Assembly (NCBI GenBank): GCA_947652115.1
Contig: OX393562.1
Location: forward strand, 9,431,051-9,495,050
DNA: 64,000 bases
Source: Blastomussa wellsi
Taxonomy: Eukaryota > Cnidaria > Anthozoa > Scleractinia > Plerogyridae
Reading direction: 5' to 3'
Below, piece by piece: positions 39,691 to 50,866 of this stretch. Both the position numbers and the translations under genes were made by a program. The notes below the pieces were generated by a model. The model saw only the letters and a program-made list of their open reading frames with translations. It searched no databases and was not told where the DNA came from. How positions within the stretch are numbered: the first letter of the stretch is position 1; each line of letters begins with the position of its first letter.

Positions 39691-40524
39691 CTATCAGCAT
39701 AAGGTTTATGCGCTGTATTTCCTTATCTTTTCTGCTCAGCCTGTGAACGGTTACACACTCGTTCTCCCAGCCAAATACATTTATTGCGAAGTCTTGATTT
39801 TGCGCCTCAAGCTTCTCTATCTGTTTCAGCAGTGTCAGAAATTCTATTCCTGTCCAGTTTACTCCATCCTCTTCTGGATACTTGCTTGGCCTTTGTGAGT
39901 CTTTTTCTACAGGAAATAAAGTGGCTCTGATCGCCCACTTAAGACACTCATTGTCTCTGTTCTGCACGTTTATTATTGCCTTCTTGCTTGCTAGTTTCAC
40001 CGGCAGTGGCAAATACGTTTCTCCTCGCAATGGCTAATAACGAGCAAAATTAACGTAAACTGCAGTCACTCTATTGAAAACCCAGCCTGAGCCATTCTTT
40101 GAGCAATCAGAAACTTTTTCTTTTGCATTATCGACAAAATTGACAAAAATTATTTCAGTGCTATTTTTTCCTCTTTGAAAAGAACATGCGGATCTTTTTC
40201 AGGAAAATAGTGTTTCATTTGCTCAATCCCGTCTTCGGTCTCTTTTAAGAACTCTGCTTCCATTCCAAATGAGACCTTTACACTTTTCATCTTTGTGAAC
40301 TCTTTTCCAACTATTTTTGCTATTTGTGGCTTGATTTGTTTTGTAAACACAGAAAGATCCTTTGCAATTGGGTTGTATTCTGACAAATGCATTCGCCATA
40401 TACGAAACCAATCTCCAAAGTTGTTTCTCGATATTTCAAATTTATCCATGTGCTCATAATCTCTTTGAGCAATTTCTTCAAGAAAAGCTTTCAAATTCTC
40501 TTCTGAAAACTTTGCTGCTGCCAT
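39690..40524 (-). pseudogene. Family I PolB-like N-terminal region (copy B), truncated
   Basis: ATG 40524 (MAAAKFSEENLKAFLEEIAQ; an upstream ATG at 40542 is possible) opens about 125 codons. A shift near 40150 leads into a frame with a stop at 40035. The next frame runs RGETYLPLPVKLASKKAIIN, NECLKWAIRATLFPVEK and INVFGWENECVTVHRLSRKD before merging in frame with gypsy RT at about 39690. The N-C-L-K-W-A pattern and a location convergent with the integrase fit the N-terminal part of a viral/Polinton-type PolB-associated protein. No exonuclease or polymerase motif survives, so the assignment is moderate. Confidence 0.5.
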
Positions 40525-40590
40525 TTTACATATACATTGCATTTCTTCAACAGGGGTGTTTTTCAGCGCAACAAAAAATCATTATACCCC

Positions 40591-40727
40591 ACACACATAG
40601 ATAAGGGGGGTTCTGGACACTGGTGATTAAGAATTTTCATACCAAAATGAAGCGACCCATGGGAGCTTCGTTTTGGGCTGAAACATTCTAAATCAACTGC
40701 GCCAGAACCCCCCTTATCTATGTGTGT
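40591..40727. mobile_element. 137-bp hairpin MITE with 26-bp perfect ends
   Basis: ACACACATAGATAAGGGGGG... at 40591-40616 is the exact reverse complement of 40702-40727, and the inner parts (CAAAATGAAGC / GCTTCGTTTTG) also pair. It lies 70 nt outside the PolB-like start, where a Polinton terminal repeat might be expected. Confidence 0.85.
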
Positions 40728-40729
40728 CG

Positions 40730-43250
40730 GTGTTACTTGAGAGACTATTCATGACGTCACTGGTGCATTTTACACCGCACATAAACCCACCCGTGATTTA
40801 GATTACAAAACATCATTGATCAACAGCCCATTGTCTTTCGTTTTGCTAACATTTTTAGTTCACCATTGAAGTGGTTCACTTGATCTTTTAGCCAGTTCAC
40901 GGCCAGGTCCAGATCTCGGCCACTTGGCATTCAAAGTGACTTTTTCACGCCAGAAATAAATTTCAAAACAAAAAGACCATTTCAGAAGATCAATTGATAC
41001 CTCTAGTTTAGTCATTTAGAGTGGCGACTTTCCAGTTGCTGCTGGACGCTAACAGTTTAAGTCGACGCGAAGGCAGGTCAATTTACATGGCGCTATCTAA
41101 ATTTATAACTTAGCCATATACGTGGACCAAACAAGCCACTGTTTTGCACATAGACCAAAGAATAATCTAGGTTTCTTCCAAATTAAAATTTTTGTTATAT
41201 TATTTTATTCTTTGGCCCAAGCTCATTCCGTAATATTTTGTTGCAACTCTTGCGTATTTGCCTATTCTCGGCCACCCTGTTCGCAATCACCCGACTTCTT
41301 GATTTTCAAGAATTATTTGTGTCAAATCAATTGTAACTAAGCTCTAAATGAAAGAGAAAAAGGGTTGTGACAATAAACGTGTACTAAAAACACGGAGCTC
41401 CAACTAAACTGGTATCTACAGCAATTAGGTGTGCTTATACAAACTTTGTTTTCTAAATCAAGCTAATTCAAAAGGAGTAGATCCAATGAAAAGGTACTAT
41501 TTAGGTCACATGAATGTTCTGCAAACCCCAATACAAATCAAGAGTAGAATTAACTTTTGATAAAAACTCCTGCTCAGCTAATTAGTATTCATTAACTTTT
41601 GATACAGATATCTACTGATTAAAATGCAAAGCACACAATGGAATCGAATAACAATACTTTGCATTCAATTTATTGTTTTCATTTCACGTCCAATCTGTAT
41701 CGGCTTTACAATGGCTCACCTATCGGCTGAGAACTGGGCCCCATACTGGATTCAACGATCCTGTATTCGGGAATCTCAGAGCTGTTCTTAATGACCTCTG
41801 CTTCAGCCATAAATTTCAATTTTGAAGGCTAAGTTGTACGAAGAACGGCAAGCTTTTAGCATGACAATCCATTGCCAGCAGCTTTGAAAGAACACATCAT
41901 TTTTTGAGAAAGGGTACTCAGGTGAATTTGATGTTTTCCAGTATTGCTATCACGTGGTTATATTTTTATACTCACTGTATGCTGTATGTAAACTCAGATC
42001 ACATTAAAGTCACCTTCTCTGTGATTTGCTGCTGTTTTCAGTTATCTGACCAATAACATATAAATGTGATTTATTGAATATGTTTGTTCATAAACTCCTT
42101 TACAGTTGCATGCATCTTTCCCAAGAGTAAACTTTCTTTCAATTACAATTTGCAACTTACGGACTATATATTTATTCATCTCACTTTACAAAGCATGTTA
42201 ATCGCTTTACAAGTTGATTAAAAGTTTGGGTCTTGCCTTATAACCTGATGTTTCAGGTTTATTTTTCATTAGAATCTAACAGCTTTTGAAAGTTAAAAGT
42301 TTGGGTCACCTCGCAGCTCTTACAAGGTCTCACCTGATTGGGGACCACCCTTCAGGTGAGACAAAGAACAAACAACACACGCAATTGACCAGGCTGCAAC
42401 ACTTTCCCTGCCACTGAAATTTAGAGGTTATAGGAGCTGCGAGGCTACCGAAAAGTTTAGGGTCTTGGCTTATAGCCGGGATCGGCTTATAGGCCGAATT
42501 TCGTGGCAAAAATAAACTGTAAAATTGATTTTTGAAACTCAACTTGAGAATTTAGGTATGAAAACACAATATATAAAATTTGCAACATAAAATCCAAAGG
42601 TTTATGGTGTCCAAGATCAAACATTTCAATGTCTTTGGTACCAGATTTTCGGACCTGATAGCAATGTTTCAGTGAATGCTGTTCAATGCTGGGCGGTTTC
42701 GTTGAAATGCGTTGTCACTGATTGAAAATGCGTTGCAATGTTTCTCAACAATTTTCAAATAATGGTTTTCAACGTTTTTCTGTTAGAAAACATTGCCAAC
42801 GTTTCAAAACACAATGAAAATGTTACCTAATGCATTCTCAATGTTTGAAAATGCATTGAAATGAAAAAACGGTACAACGATATTTTCATTAAGCCAGGTT
42901 TTCCCAAATAGGGTCACATATAGACCTATTAAGTAGTATACCTCGCTCATTTGGCCCCTAACCAATCACAAGCAGAAAAAAGGATAGTTGGTCACATGTC
43001 CAAAAAGAAGCAATCAGCGAGCGACTTAGAATTGAGGATGCTTTTAATGAGAAAAATTATGCATGCTAAATTTTGTAGCAAAGACAAAGCGAATTGTAAA
43101 TTAAAGGTGGCGGCACCCATGAAGTGAAAAGTTGGCCATGTTGGAAAACAGCCCACCAGCCTCAACAGAGAACTGGGATTAGTCTCAGATTTCCTTGGCC
43201 AAAAATCAAATAAAAGTAGGTGCATAATAAAGTAGGCACTTACAGTTGCC
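40730..43250. other. No gene seen; noncoding
   Basis: About 2.5 kb. Around 42650-42880 the motif CAATGTTT / AACATTG / TGAAAATG recurs many times in both orientations (low-complexity satellite-like). Elsewhere I see nothing I can name. Confidence 0.4.
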
Positions 43251-43417
43251 TTTCAGGTCACCCTCTCCTTAAGGGAGAGCATTAGTAGCAGACCCTGTGC
43301 GCTCATACTCGAGCCTTCAGCCCTACGTATTCGCACCCCAGGGCAGACAGTATTTGTTGAACCCTTTCTCTACTACTTAGGGAGCAAAAGGTGTTACACG
43401 AGCTGGCGGCACAACGT

Positions 43418-43590
43418 TTTAGAGGTTGGTACCCATTGTCAAAAGCAGAATTAGAGCTTGCCACCCATTGTTAAATCCCCACCAATTGGAGATTGGCGCC
43501 ATTGTTAAAAGCTTAATTAGAGATTGGCTCCCATTGTTAAATCTATTAGAGATTGGCCTATTGTTAAAAACTACCAATTAGAGCTTTGAG
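43418..43590. repeat. Degenerate 34-40-bp tandem repeat
   Basis: About five copies of AATTAGAGATTGG(C)nnCCCATTGTTAAAA with variable spacing. Confidence 0.7.
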
Positions 43591-43655
43591 TCTTTGTTAT
43601 ATTTCAAATTAGAAACTTCTGACAATTATAAAGGGTGGAAGTTGATGATATTACT

Positions 43656-43829
43656 ATGCAAGAGTTTGAAGCTCTTATACAACAACTGTTTGCGGAACCA
43701 GCAGAGTGTCTTGAGCAATTAGACATGGAAAACAAGCCTGAGATGGTGGGTGGCGGTATTTCCAAACAAGAACTTGAAGATCTGAAACGGCAACTGCAGA
43801 GCATACAACTTGAAGCTGAAGAGAAATGA
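43656..43829 (+). CDS. Short acidic helical ORF, 57 aa, possible exon
   Basis: ATG 43656 (MQEFEALIQQLFAEPAECLE) to TGA 43829; Glu/Leu/Gln-rich, ending in a predicted coiled coil (ELEDLKRQLQSIQLEAEEK). It follows the tandem repeat and a CTATAATT-like AT stretch. Could be a host exon or a small gag-like ORF; no recognisable motif. Confidence 0.3.
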   Translation: MQEFEALIQQLFAEPAECLEQLDMENKPEMVGGGISKQELEDLKRQLQSIQLEAEEK

Positions 43830-44220
43830 AGCGAAGTAAAATCTTCAAATCCCTATAGTACCTACACATGTACGCTCCCATCCCAAGTCTTGTCACACTT
43901 TCAACGATTTAGTCGAATTTAGAGCTGACATTATTGTCTTGGAATCCAAATTCTTGCTAAGGCAGTGTCAAAATAAGGACACTGCGGACACAAATGTTTC
44001 CCTGTTTGCCCGCATACACAACATTGTAATACAAACACAAACACAAAAAACTATTTCTGATTTTATTCAGAAAAATTTTGTCCACAACAAATGTTTCCTT
44101 GTTTGCGCGCACAAGGAAACGTTATTAGCAACAATGTGCCCTTGCTTGCCACTGCCTTAAAATTAACATTAAACCAAGTATAAATTTCGGCTCTGTCAAA
44201 GAAACGTTGGTATATGTTGT
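43830..44220. other. No gene seen
   Basis: AT-rich; duplicated ACAAATGTTTCC(C/T)TGTTTGC(C/G)CGCA near 43992 and 44087. Nothing else recognised. Confidence 0.35.
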
Positions 44221-44224
44221 TTAA

Positions 44225-44870
44225 GGTCATTCCCCTGTATTGCATTGCGCATCCTTACTGCGCACGATTTATTGCGTCATCAGCGCACGCACCTAAAGAA
44301 AACTGCGGCGTTTTATTTACGGCTTTGCTCGTAAAAGAGATAAATTGTCGTTTTCTCATAAACGAGTATGGTGACCTATATTTTTTTACCCTTTTTCTGA
44401 GACTAGCAATCACTTTATACCTATAACAGGAATATAAACAAATTCCCATTGCAGAAAAATAAATAATCAACGGAAACGTGAACTTATTGAACAGATATTG
44501 TGGCCTCGAGATCACTGCATACTAGTAACAAGTTGAATCAAGGTCGACTGGAAATGCGTGCTTTCATATTGAAACATATATTAAATTGTTCCTTGAAGGC
44601 GATACAGTATATCTATAGTTTTTCCCTTGTTTTGCTTTCTCGCTATTTTTTTTTCTTCTCCCATAAGACGTTGCATGAGCTAGTCAAATGAAAATACTTC
44701 TGAAGCTGATATTTTAACGAATTATGGGGTATTTTCAAGGTGCTCCTGCTCCTAAACAAATATGGTAACCCCTCTTTTTCATTACAAAATTTAAATTCCC
44801 TTACGATGAACAACAAATGGGCAAAGTTTGAACGAAAATCTATTGTCAGTTCTATTTCAGGGGAATGACC
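44225..44870. mobile_element. TTAA-flanked MITE (piggyBac-type target)
   Basis: Terminal repeats GGTCATTCCCCTG (44225-44237) and CAGGGGAATGACC (44858-44870), 13 bp perfect, each next to TTAA (44221-44224 and 44871-44874). No ORF with transposase motifs inside. Confidence 0.8.
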
Positions 44871-44874
44871 TTAA

Positions 44875-44949
44875 GGACGTTCCCACAAGAATTTTGTACC
44901 ATTGAACTTTTCTGAAACTTTCACCACTGCAAGACAATGTCAGAAATGT

Positions 44950-44983
<34 letters not shown>

Positions 44984-45385
44984 TAAAATTCCCAGAACAA
45001 CACCCTAAATCTGAAAAATCGCACTTCGTTAGCTAATACGGCTGCAGTGTCTGTAAGCCCAAAAATATTGCAATTAAATCTCTTCCAAATGTTGTTTAAG
45101 TGTACCCATTAAGTGAATTTGGTCAATTGATGTGGTTTCTTAAAGAAAAAATCGGCATTTAGTGACCACATTTCTACTCCCCGAACACTCACATGGTGAC
45201 AGGATTCGACGTTGCATGGGCAGCAAACTTTAAAATGCTTAAACTTCTCACACTGTTTTTCGTTCATTTTTCGTCCAACGTCTTCTGTTACTCAGTGTGC
45301 ACGCTCGATGGATGACGTGGCATGACATTGCAACACGAATTGCATGCACAGTAACGAGGCACATAAACAATCAGCGTGAACGTCC
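44875..45385. mobile_element. Second TTAA-flanked MITE sharing a target site with the first
   Basis: GGACGTTCCCAC at 44875 and GTGAACGTCC ending at 45385, flanked by TTAA at 44871-44874 and 45386-45389. The left TTAA is also the right TTAA of the neighbouring MITE. Confidence 0.65.
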
Positions 45386-45389
45386 TTAA

Positions 45390-45689
45390 TTCAGATTTTG
45401 CTAAGAGTACATTCATCAGAGACATCGTGGAAATTATTTTTCGTAATCCTTGACAAACTTCTTTTGTTAAGTTTTGCTACCTGCAATGATGTGCGAGGTG
45501 TCTTGAAGATTTGGCCATAGTTTTCACAGAGGTTTGAATATTTTGCACATACTTGGAAACTCGCATGCACTTCACTGGCTTTCCTACAAATCTACGGGCT
45601 ACTTCTTGGCTTTTCAAAAAATGCACACAAAACGGACTGCCGCATCTGCGCGAGAAAATCATAAAAAATGGTGGTCAGTTGATAAAATG
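45390..45689. other. No gene seen
   Basis: AT-rich spacer between MITEs; a 61-codon minus frame (45477-45662) has no recognisable motif. Confidence 0.35.
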
Positions 45690-45810
45690 CTTATTGACTG
45701 AGTAAGGTCAGGCTGGACAGGAAAATATTTGGCTCTCGGACAGGATGCACAGACCTCGCTGACCTCGAGCCAAATATTTTCCCATCCAGTTCTCCCACTC
45801 AGTCAATAAG
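45690..45810. mobile_element. 121-bp hairpin MITE
   Basis: CTTATTGACTGAGT (45690-45703) mirrors ACTCAGTCAATAAG (45797-45810), and GGAAAATATTTGGCTC mirrors GAGCCAAATATTTTCC inside. Non-coding. Confidence 0.8.
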
Positions 45811-47680
45811 TACATATTATTTCTCAAGTTAGAATGTTTGCACATTGCATATAATAAGATCACCTTTTTCAAGTAGAGTAATTCCATATTATAAATTATA
45901 AAAACAATTAGTATACTTGTTCCGTTCTCTCTAAAGTTCTATAAAATCTTCATTAAAAAATGAGTCAGATTGTTTAATGCTTTTCATATTTTAGGCAAAC
46001 ACAATTTCCTCATCTTTTATACAAAACCTTCAACTGTGAACATAGTAACCATATGTTCTCGTCGAGGCAGAGACAGTTATAATGTACATGCAATAATTAT
46101 TCTCAAACTCAAAAAATAAAATAACCATGACGATGATGTTTGGATATGTGATCTCAAAAATAATTCATATTTCTCTGCATATTTTTTTCTAGTTTTGTTC
46201 CAACTGAAAAGATAAATCAACATGGGAGTGATTGTTGTATGCATTTACACATTGTCCCTGGTACTTGATTATAATAGCGGAGCCCCATAACCATAAGAGA
46301 AGGACAATCGTGCATGCATAGAAATAGGAGAACCATGCATTCAAGTTTTCATGGTCGACATGGCCAGTGGCATGGATCGCAGGCACGTGCGCCCTACGAC
46401 AACAACAGCGACAAAATGGCAGCCATTGCGGTAACTATACCTTGTCAGCCTTATAACCTTACATCTTTGGTATAGGACATCCATGTTATGGTCAATTGAC
46501 AGCTGTCAAATCGAGGTTTCCACTGACCAGTATCACATGACCAGATCGCGGGCTCAGGTTAGAACTCATTGAGGTAACATTTTTTTTAAGTTGACCGCTG
46601 ACCAGGTATTGCTTTCTTCATTGATCGCAGGCTCAGGTCCGATTTTTTTTCTTCTGGAAGCATTTTTTAATTTTTTTATGGTAATTCTTAGCAGAAATTC
46701 TGCAATTGGAGTTGATGTTTTTAATTATTCTTATTTATTTCAGAGAAATTATTAAGATCCAGCGAAAATACGGAGCTCTGCTTTTAGGCTTGGCTAAATC
46801 TATATATTATCACTTAAGCAAAACAGTAAACATCTCTGTGAGGACATACATATCTCAAGTCAATGTCAAGAAGCAGACTGTCTAGACTCCCAGGTATGCT
46901 GTCACCTGCTTGAATTTCCTCATGAAGCCTGTGAAAAGGAAACACAAGTTGCTGTTAGCTTGAATTTCAGACATGCCGGGTCAGCTGTCAGCATTTTTTG
47001 GTCAGGCTAGTGTCGCCAAAGATGGCAACCTGGCCGTTGTTATGACTGGTAGACTTGGCTAAATAAAAGGCTCGGTTTGGAGCCTGGGAAAGCACAGGCT
47101 AACAAGAAATGGATTTACAGACCTTTTTTTCAGAGGACTTTACAAGGACAAGTCACATTTTTTCAAGGAATTGGTTTCTGTTGAATTTGACTAAATAAAT
47201 TTACCCCTATCCAAAAGAAAAATTCCTCGTGCACAAGACCGCTTTGTCATGTAGGGGGTTCAGCTTATTTCAGTGTCTTACCTCTGGAAGACGCAGTTTC
47301 TAAGAATAATGAACTTCATTAATTTGTCAATAAGAATCTAACGGAAAGGGAACCCTCTACTACAATATGTCAAACAACAGTAATGAACTATACCAGAAAA
47401 CACCACACAAAATAACACTGTTTCACGCTATATTTCATGCTGAAAATTGTGTATAGCTGAGCTTTGCAACTTTTCTGTGCACAAGACCATGTTATGTTAA
47501 TGAACTTTTATTTACTAAAGCAGCTTTTTATAAGATTCACAGACTACTGGAAAGGACTTATGCAAATTTTCAAGGGCTTTACAAGAGGTTGATGCTTCTA
47601 AGGACTTTTAAAGGACTGTGTAAACCACGTCAACCCCACCGTTATCAGATACAATGGTACATCAACCTGTACATCAACAA
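45811..47680. other. No gene seen; noncoding with a short direct repeat
   Basis: GATCGC(G/A)GGCTCAGGT occurs near 46543 and 46626 beside GACCAGTATC / GACCAGGTAT, a possible dispersed repeat. The rest is AT-rich with no supported gene. Confidence 0.4.
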
Positions 47681-47686
47681 CGCAAG

Positions 47687-47810
47687 GGCCGTGTTCCTCA
47701 ACATTCCCATGAGAAGCTAGTCAAGTTATAGGAGAAGTTTGACGAGCTTGAAAAGTGCCAGGGTTTTCAGCATCCAGAGGATGTTGGAGTCAGTTAGAGT
47801 GTCCTTGGAG
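47687..47810 (+). pseudogene. Ty3/gypsy RT N-terminal fragment
   Basis: One frame reads PQHSHEKLVKL, a TAG, then EKFDELEKCQGFQHPEDVGV, the segment just before the RT core in one gypsy clade (lysine-rich helix then PED). Very short and stop-containing. Confidence 0.45.
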
Positions 47811-48279
47811 ATTGACTTCCTCCAAGAGGGATGTGCAGCAAAACTCCTGATGTCTTTGCTGTGGAGATGATGTCTCTAACTGGTCACACATAGAGTGGAG
47901 ATTCAATCGATTCTATTTTTTACGGTTCACCATATTTTGATTTATGAAGAAAAGGAAAAAATGTTGTCTTTGCATTGAATTTTTTTTTGTAAAATCTTTG
48001 ATTTTTAGGTCAACAAGAATGAAAGAAGACATCAGAAGGTAGGAATTAATATGTAATTATTTCGTGTGCAAGTAGTCAATTCATGATCGACAAGGTCATA
48101 GTCATTTCATGGTCTAGGGGCCGACTACGTTCCTCCCTCCCTGCTTGCACAGGAATGCATGAGACATAAATGAAAATCGTTAAGTCTATGGGCTAAACAG
48201 AAATTGAGGTGGCAATCAAACACTTGTAAACCAATCAGAAAACGATCAAATTCCTCTTTCAGCAGGCATAAAAAAAGAG
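47811..48279. other. No gene seen
   Basis: Noncoding left flank of Family II; T-rich tracts near 47935-48005. No terminal inverted repeat could be identified here. Confidence 0.35.
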
Positions 48280-49014
48280 ATGCACCTCAAACTCTCACTC
48301 CTGGTGAAGAATGCGGACTTCGGTCAGTTCCTCATGGACGTAGCCCGTCATCAATGGTGGCCTACACAGAAGACGTCAGCAAAGTCACACGGGCCATCAA
48401 CAGTTTCTTTTTTAAAGATTTAGAGGAATTGAGTGATGGGATCTATGAGATCTAGTCAGCAAAAAAGAGAATCAAGTGTGACTTACCCATCCAGATCGGG
48501 TTTTTCGTGTTTCAATATGCAAAGCTACGCATGCTTCAATTTTATTATCACATTGTGGATCGCTTTGTGGATAGGCGAGACTTCCAGTATCTGGAAATGG
48601 ATACTGATTCTGCTCGAGCTTCGGCAACAGTATGAGACAGAGAAACACCTGTGGTTTCCTCTAGATGATACGAAGGAACACGCCACCTATGACAAACAAA
48701 CCCCTGGATTGTTTAAAGTAGAATGGCAAGGCCAAGGGTTCGTGGGACTGAATTCCAAAACCTACTGTTCTTGGGGCACTGAGAGCAACAAAGCCAGCTG
48801 CAAAGGTATTAGCAAGAAATTAAACAACCCTACCAAAGACATGTATTTGAAAGTGTTGCGGACACAGAGAAGTCAGTCTGGTGAGAATCGTGGGTCCAGA
48901 GTAGTTAACAACCGCGTGTTGACTTACAGCCACCATAGAACCGGATTTTCATATTTTTATCCGAAACGTAAAGTGCAGGAAGATGGAGTAACAACTCTTC
49001 CTTTAGACATTTGA
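48280..49014 (+). pseudogene. Family II protein-primed DNA polymerase B, C-terminal fragment
   Basis: A frame from about 48350 gives SKVTRAINSFFFKDLEELSD and a TAG at 48453-48455. The same frame continues SAKKRIKCDLPIQIGFFVFQ, YAKLRMLQFYYHIVDRF and YLEMDTDSA, whose DTDS (48600-48611) is the metal-binding motif C of family B polymerases. After a stop and deletion near 48650, another frame continues TPGLFKVEWQGQGFVGLNSK, CKGISKKLNNPTKDMY and FSYFYPKRKVQEDGVTTLPL to a stop at 49014. This matches the C-terminal thumb of Polinton PolB. The exonuclease and motif A are absent. Role would be protein-primed replication; this copy is dead. Confidence 0.82.
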
Positions 49015-49208
49015 TTCCTGTATTAGTTGCACTAGAGTTTTTTGACCAGAAAAGGGCATAGCAGTTGACGCTTTGAAAAAAAATGTGACAATAAGGAAGT
49101 CGTGAGCAAGCTTGTAAAAGTAAGGAGGCTCTCTCTTTTTTTTGAATAAAAGTTCTTGTTGTTACTTGTCGTGTGATTTGAGTGGGTGTGACCATCTCCC
49201 CAAAAAAG

Positions 49209-49216
49209 TATAAAAG
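49209..49216 (+). promoter_or_regulatory. TATA box upstream of Family II 73-aa ORF
   Basis: TATAAAAG, 57 nt before the ATG at 49273 and just after the polymerase gene. Confidence 0.5.
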
Positions 49217-49272
49217 TGCGTGCCGGTGGACATTTAGATTCATTTGACAAAAGTCATCGTCGAGTACACATC

Positions 49273-49494
49273 ATGAGTGCCAAAGAGCAAGTGCGAAAAA
49301 CTCGCCAGTTGTTGAACAATTTGGCTTCCCACGTGGCCTACCTGAATATTACCTTGGGGTCGAAAATTGTGGAAAGTTCACCCCAATTATACATGAAGAC
49401 AAAGCTTCGATTGTTGAGTTCCATTGGGTCATTGACAGAGGGAGTTGTGGAAATCCAACAAGCCTGGGAAGAAATGAACTATGAATTGAAATGA
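49273..49494 (+). CDS. Family II 73-aa helical ORF, unknown
   Basis: Intact from ATG 49273 (MSAKEQVRKTRQLLNNLASH) to TGA 49494; mostly helical, with EVVEIQQAWEEM-like C-terminus (VVEIQQAWEEMNYELK). It sits between PolB and integrase behind a TATA box. No recognisable family. Confidence 0.5.
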   Translation: MSAKEQVRKTRQLLNNLASHVAYLNITLGSKIVESSPQLYMKTKLRLLSSIGSLTEGVVEIQQAWEEMNYELK

Positions 49495-49768
49495 GCCGGG
49501 ATAGCGTTTCCCCCCGAGGAGAGACATAGCAACAAAGTCACCAAGAGAATGGCCAGCAAAACGCCTGAGTGTACTGCACCAGCCAAACGAGGACGCAAGA
49601 AAAAAGGACCCTAGACACCAGTCCCTACGATCCAGGATCAAGTCGATACTACATCTGCAGAGAAATCGTGAAATCGTGTCAAAGATGTCACCTCAAGATG
49701 TTGTAAACCCATCGTAAGAAAAGTTAATAAATAGAATGAAATGGCTGTATGTAGTAGTTTGTGTGAGC

Positions 49769-50832
49769 ATGACAAAGACGAGCGCATTAGACGCCCTATA
49801 CTTGGACGAAGACAGTCCCTATGCCTAAGGCGGTAACAAGAAAGAATTGTTGAGTGCTGCTAAATCGTTGGGCGTGTCTTGACGTGTGACCCAAACGTAT
49901 TTACCTTACATCGACCGTGACGCGAACGTTTTCCCCGCAGCAAGACCATGGTCGGACCCTCCGTCGATCATACCTGGCAAGCCGATTTGGTCAAAATGCA
50001 AGACCCTAAACTGGTGGCAGCGAATAAACGAACGTGTTACCTTCTCACCGTCATCGACGTCTTTTGCAAGTATGGCTGGGTGGTGGGTTTGAAAAGCAAA
50101 CGTGGCACAGCCGTGCGCGATGCATTGCAATACTTGCTGGAACACAATGGAGGACGACACCCAGTCAATTTGCACACCGATCAAGGCAAAAAATTTTGCA
50201 ACAAACATGCCCAGCATTTGTTGGAGGAATACGGTATCCATCATTATTCCATGTGAGAGGAACCCAAAGCCTCGATAGCCGAACGGTTTAATCGCATGCT
50301 CAAGGAACACACCTACAAGTACATGACAGCTCACAATACTCTCAAGTATTAAGACGCCTTACCCGAGCTGGTGGACAAGTACAACCAACGCATCCATCCC
50401 AGTATTCGAATGGCACCCGTCGACGTGAATGACTACAATGCCAAGGTGGTGTGGCGACAATTGTACCAACCCACGATCCCCTTGAACCCTTACAGGTTTC
50501 GACCGGGAGATTTTGTCCGAACCACCAACTTGTTGGGAAAGGGTAAGAGGCGAGGTGCGTTTGGCTCCAAGAGTTCCAAGGGTGTGTGGTCACGAGCCGT
50601 GTACACCATAGTGGATTGGAAGCGTCAAGTGGTGGACGGCATGAATTATTACGCGTTAGAAGATTGGCAAGGACAGAGAGTCAAAGGTCGTTTCTACGAA
50701 CCTCAATTGCAAAAGGTGCGAGTGTTACCCAATCAATGGTGTGTGGCCAAAAAGCTTAAATACAAAGGCCGTGGACCCACTCGACAAGTGTTGGTGAATT
50801 CGCAAGGAGTGGCACCCGATTACAAGACGTGA
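49769..50832 (+). pseudogene. Family II DDE (retroviral-type) integrase
   Basis: Likely start ATG 49769. The N-terminal part has stops near 49826 and 49879 and a shift near 49945. The core is open from 49948: HTWQADLVKM (first Asp), LLTVIDVFCKYGWVV, LHTDQGKKFC (second Asp), TGA at 50254-50256, then ASIAERFNRMLKEH (Glu), TAA at 50350-50352, HPSIRMAPVDVN and FRPGDFVRTTNLLGKGKRRG. The C-terminus (WSRAVYTIVDWKRQ) resembles the chromo-like/SH3 tail of Polinton integrases. All DDE residues are present but two in-frame stops lie in the core. Distinct from the Family I integrase. Confidence 0.85.
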
Positions 50833-50866
50833 ATTGCCCACAAGGATTTGCACCAGTATGAGTAAC

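Larger units (their letters stand above)
30790..40524. mobile_element. Family I Polinton-like element, copy B (opposite orientation, gypsy insertion)
   Basis: Gene order matches copy A in reverse: membrane protein remnant, unknown 470-codon gene, small membrane protein, coiled-coil gene, capsid, ATPase, small genes, integrase. Beyond the integrase lies a Ty3/gypsy pol fragment and then a polymerase-like N-terminus, which shows what lay past copy A's window edge. Copy B lacks the equivalent of about 5800-7250 of copy A. Every gene is damaged. Confidence 0.75.

Noticed and set aside
40591..40727. Terminal inverted repeat of Family I
   Set aside because: Both arms lie together in one 137-bp hairpin, and no matching sequence was found at the other end of copy B; better explained as a MITE.
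42640..42880. CRISPR-like array
   Set aside because: CAATGTTT/AACATTG motifs recur irregularly and in both orientations with no constant repeat or spacer length, and the genome is animal.
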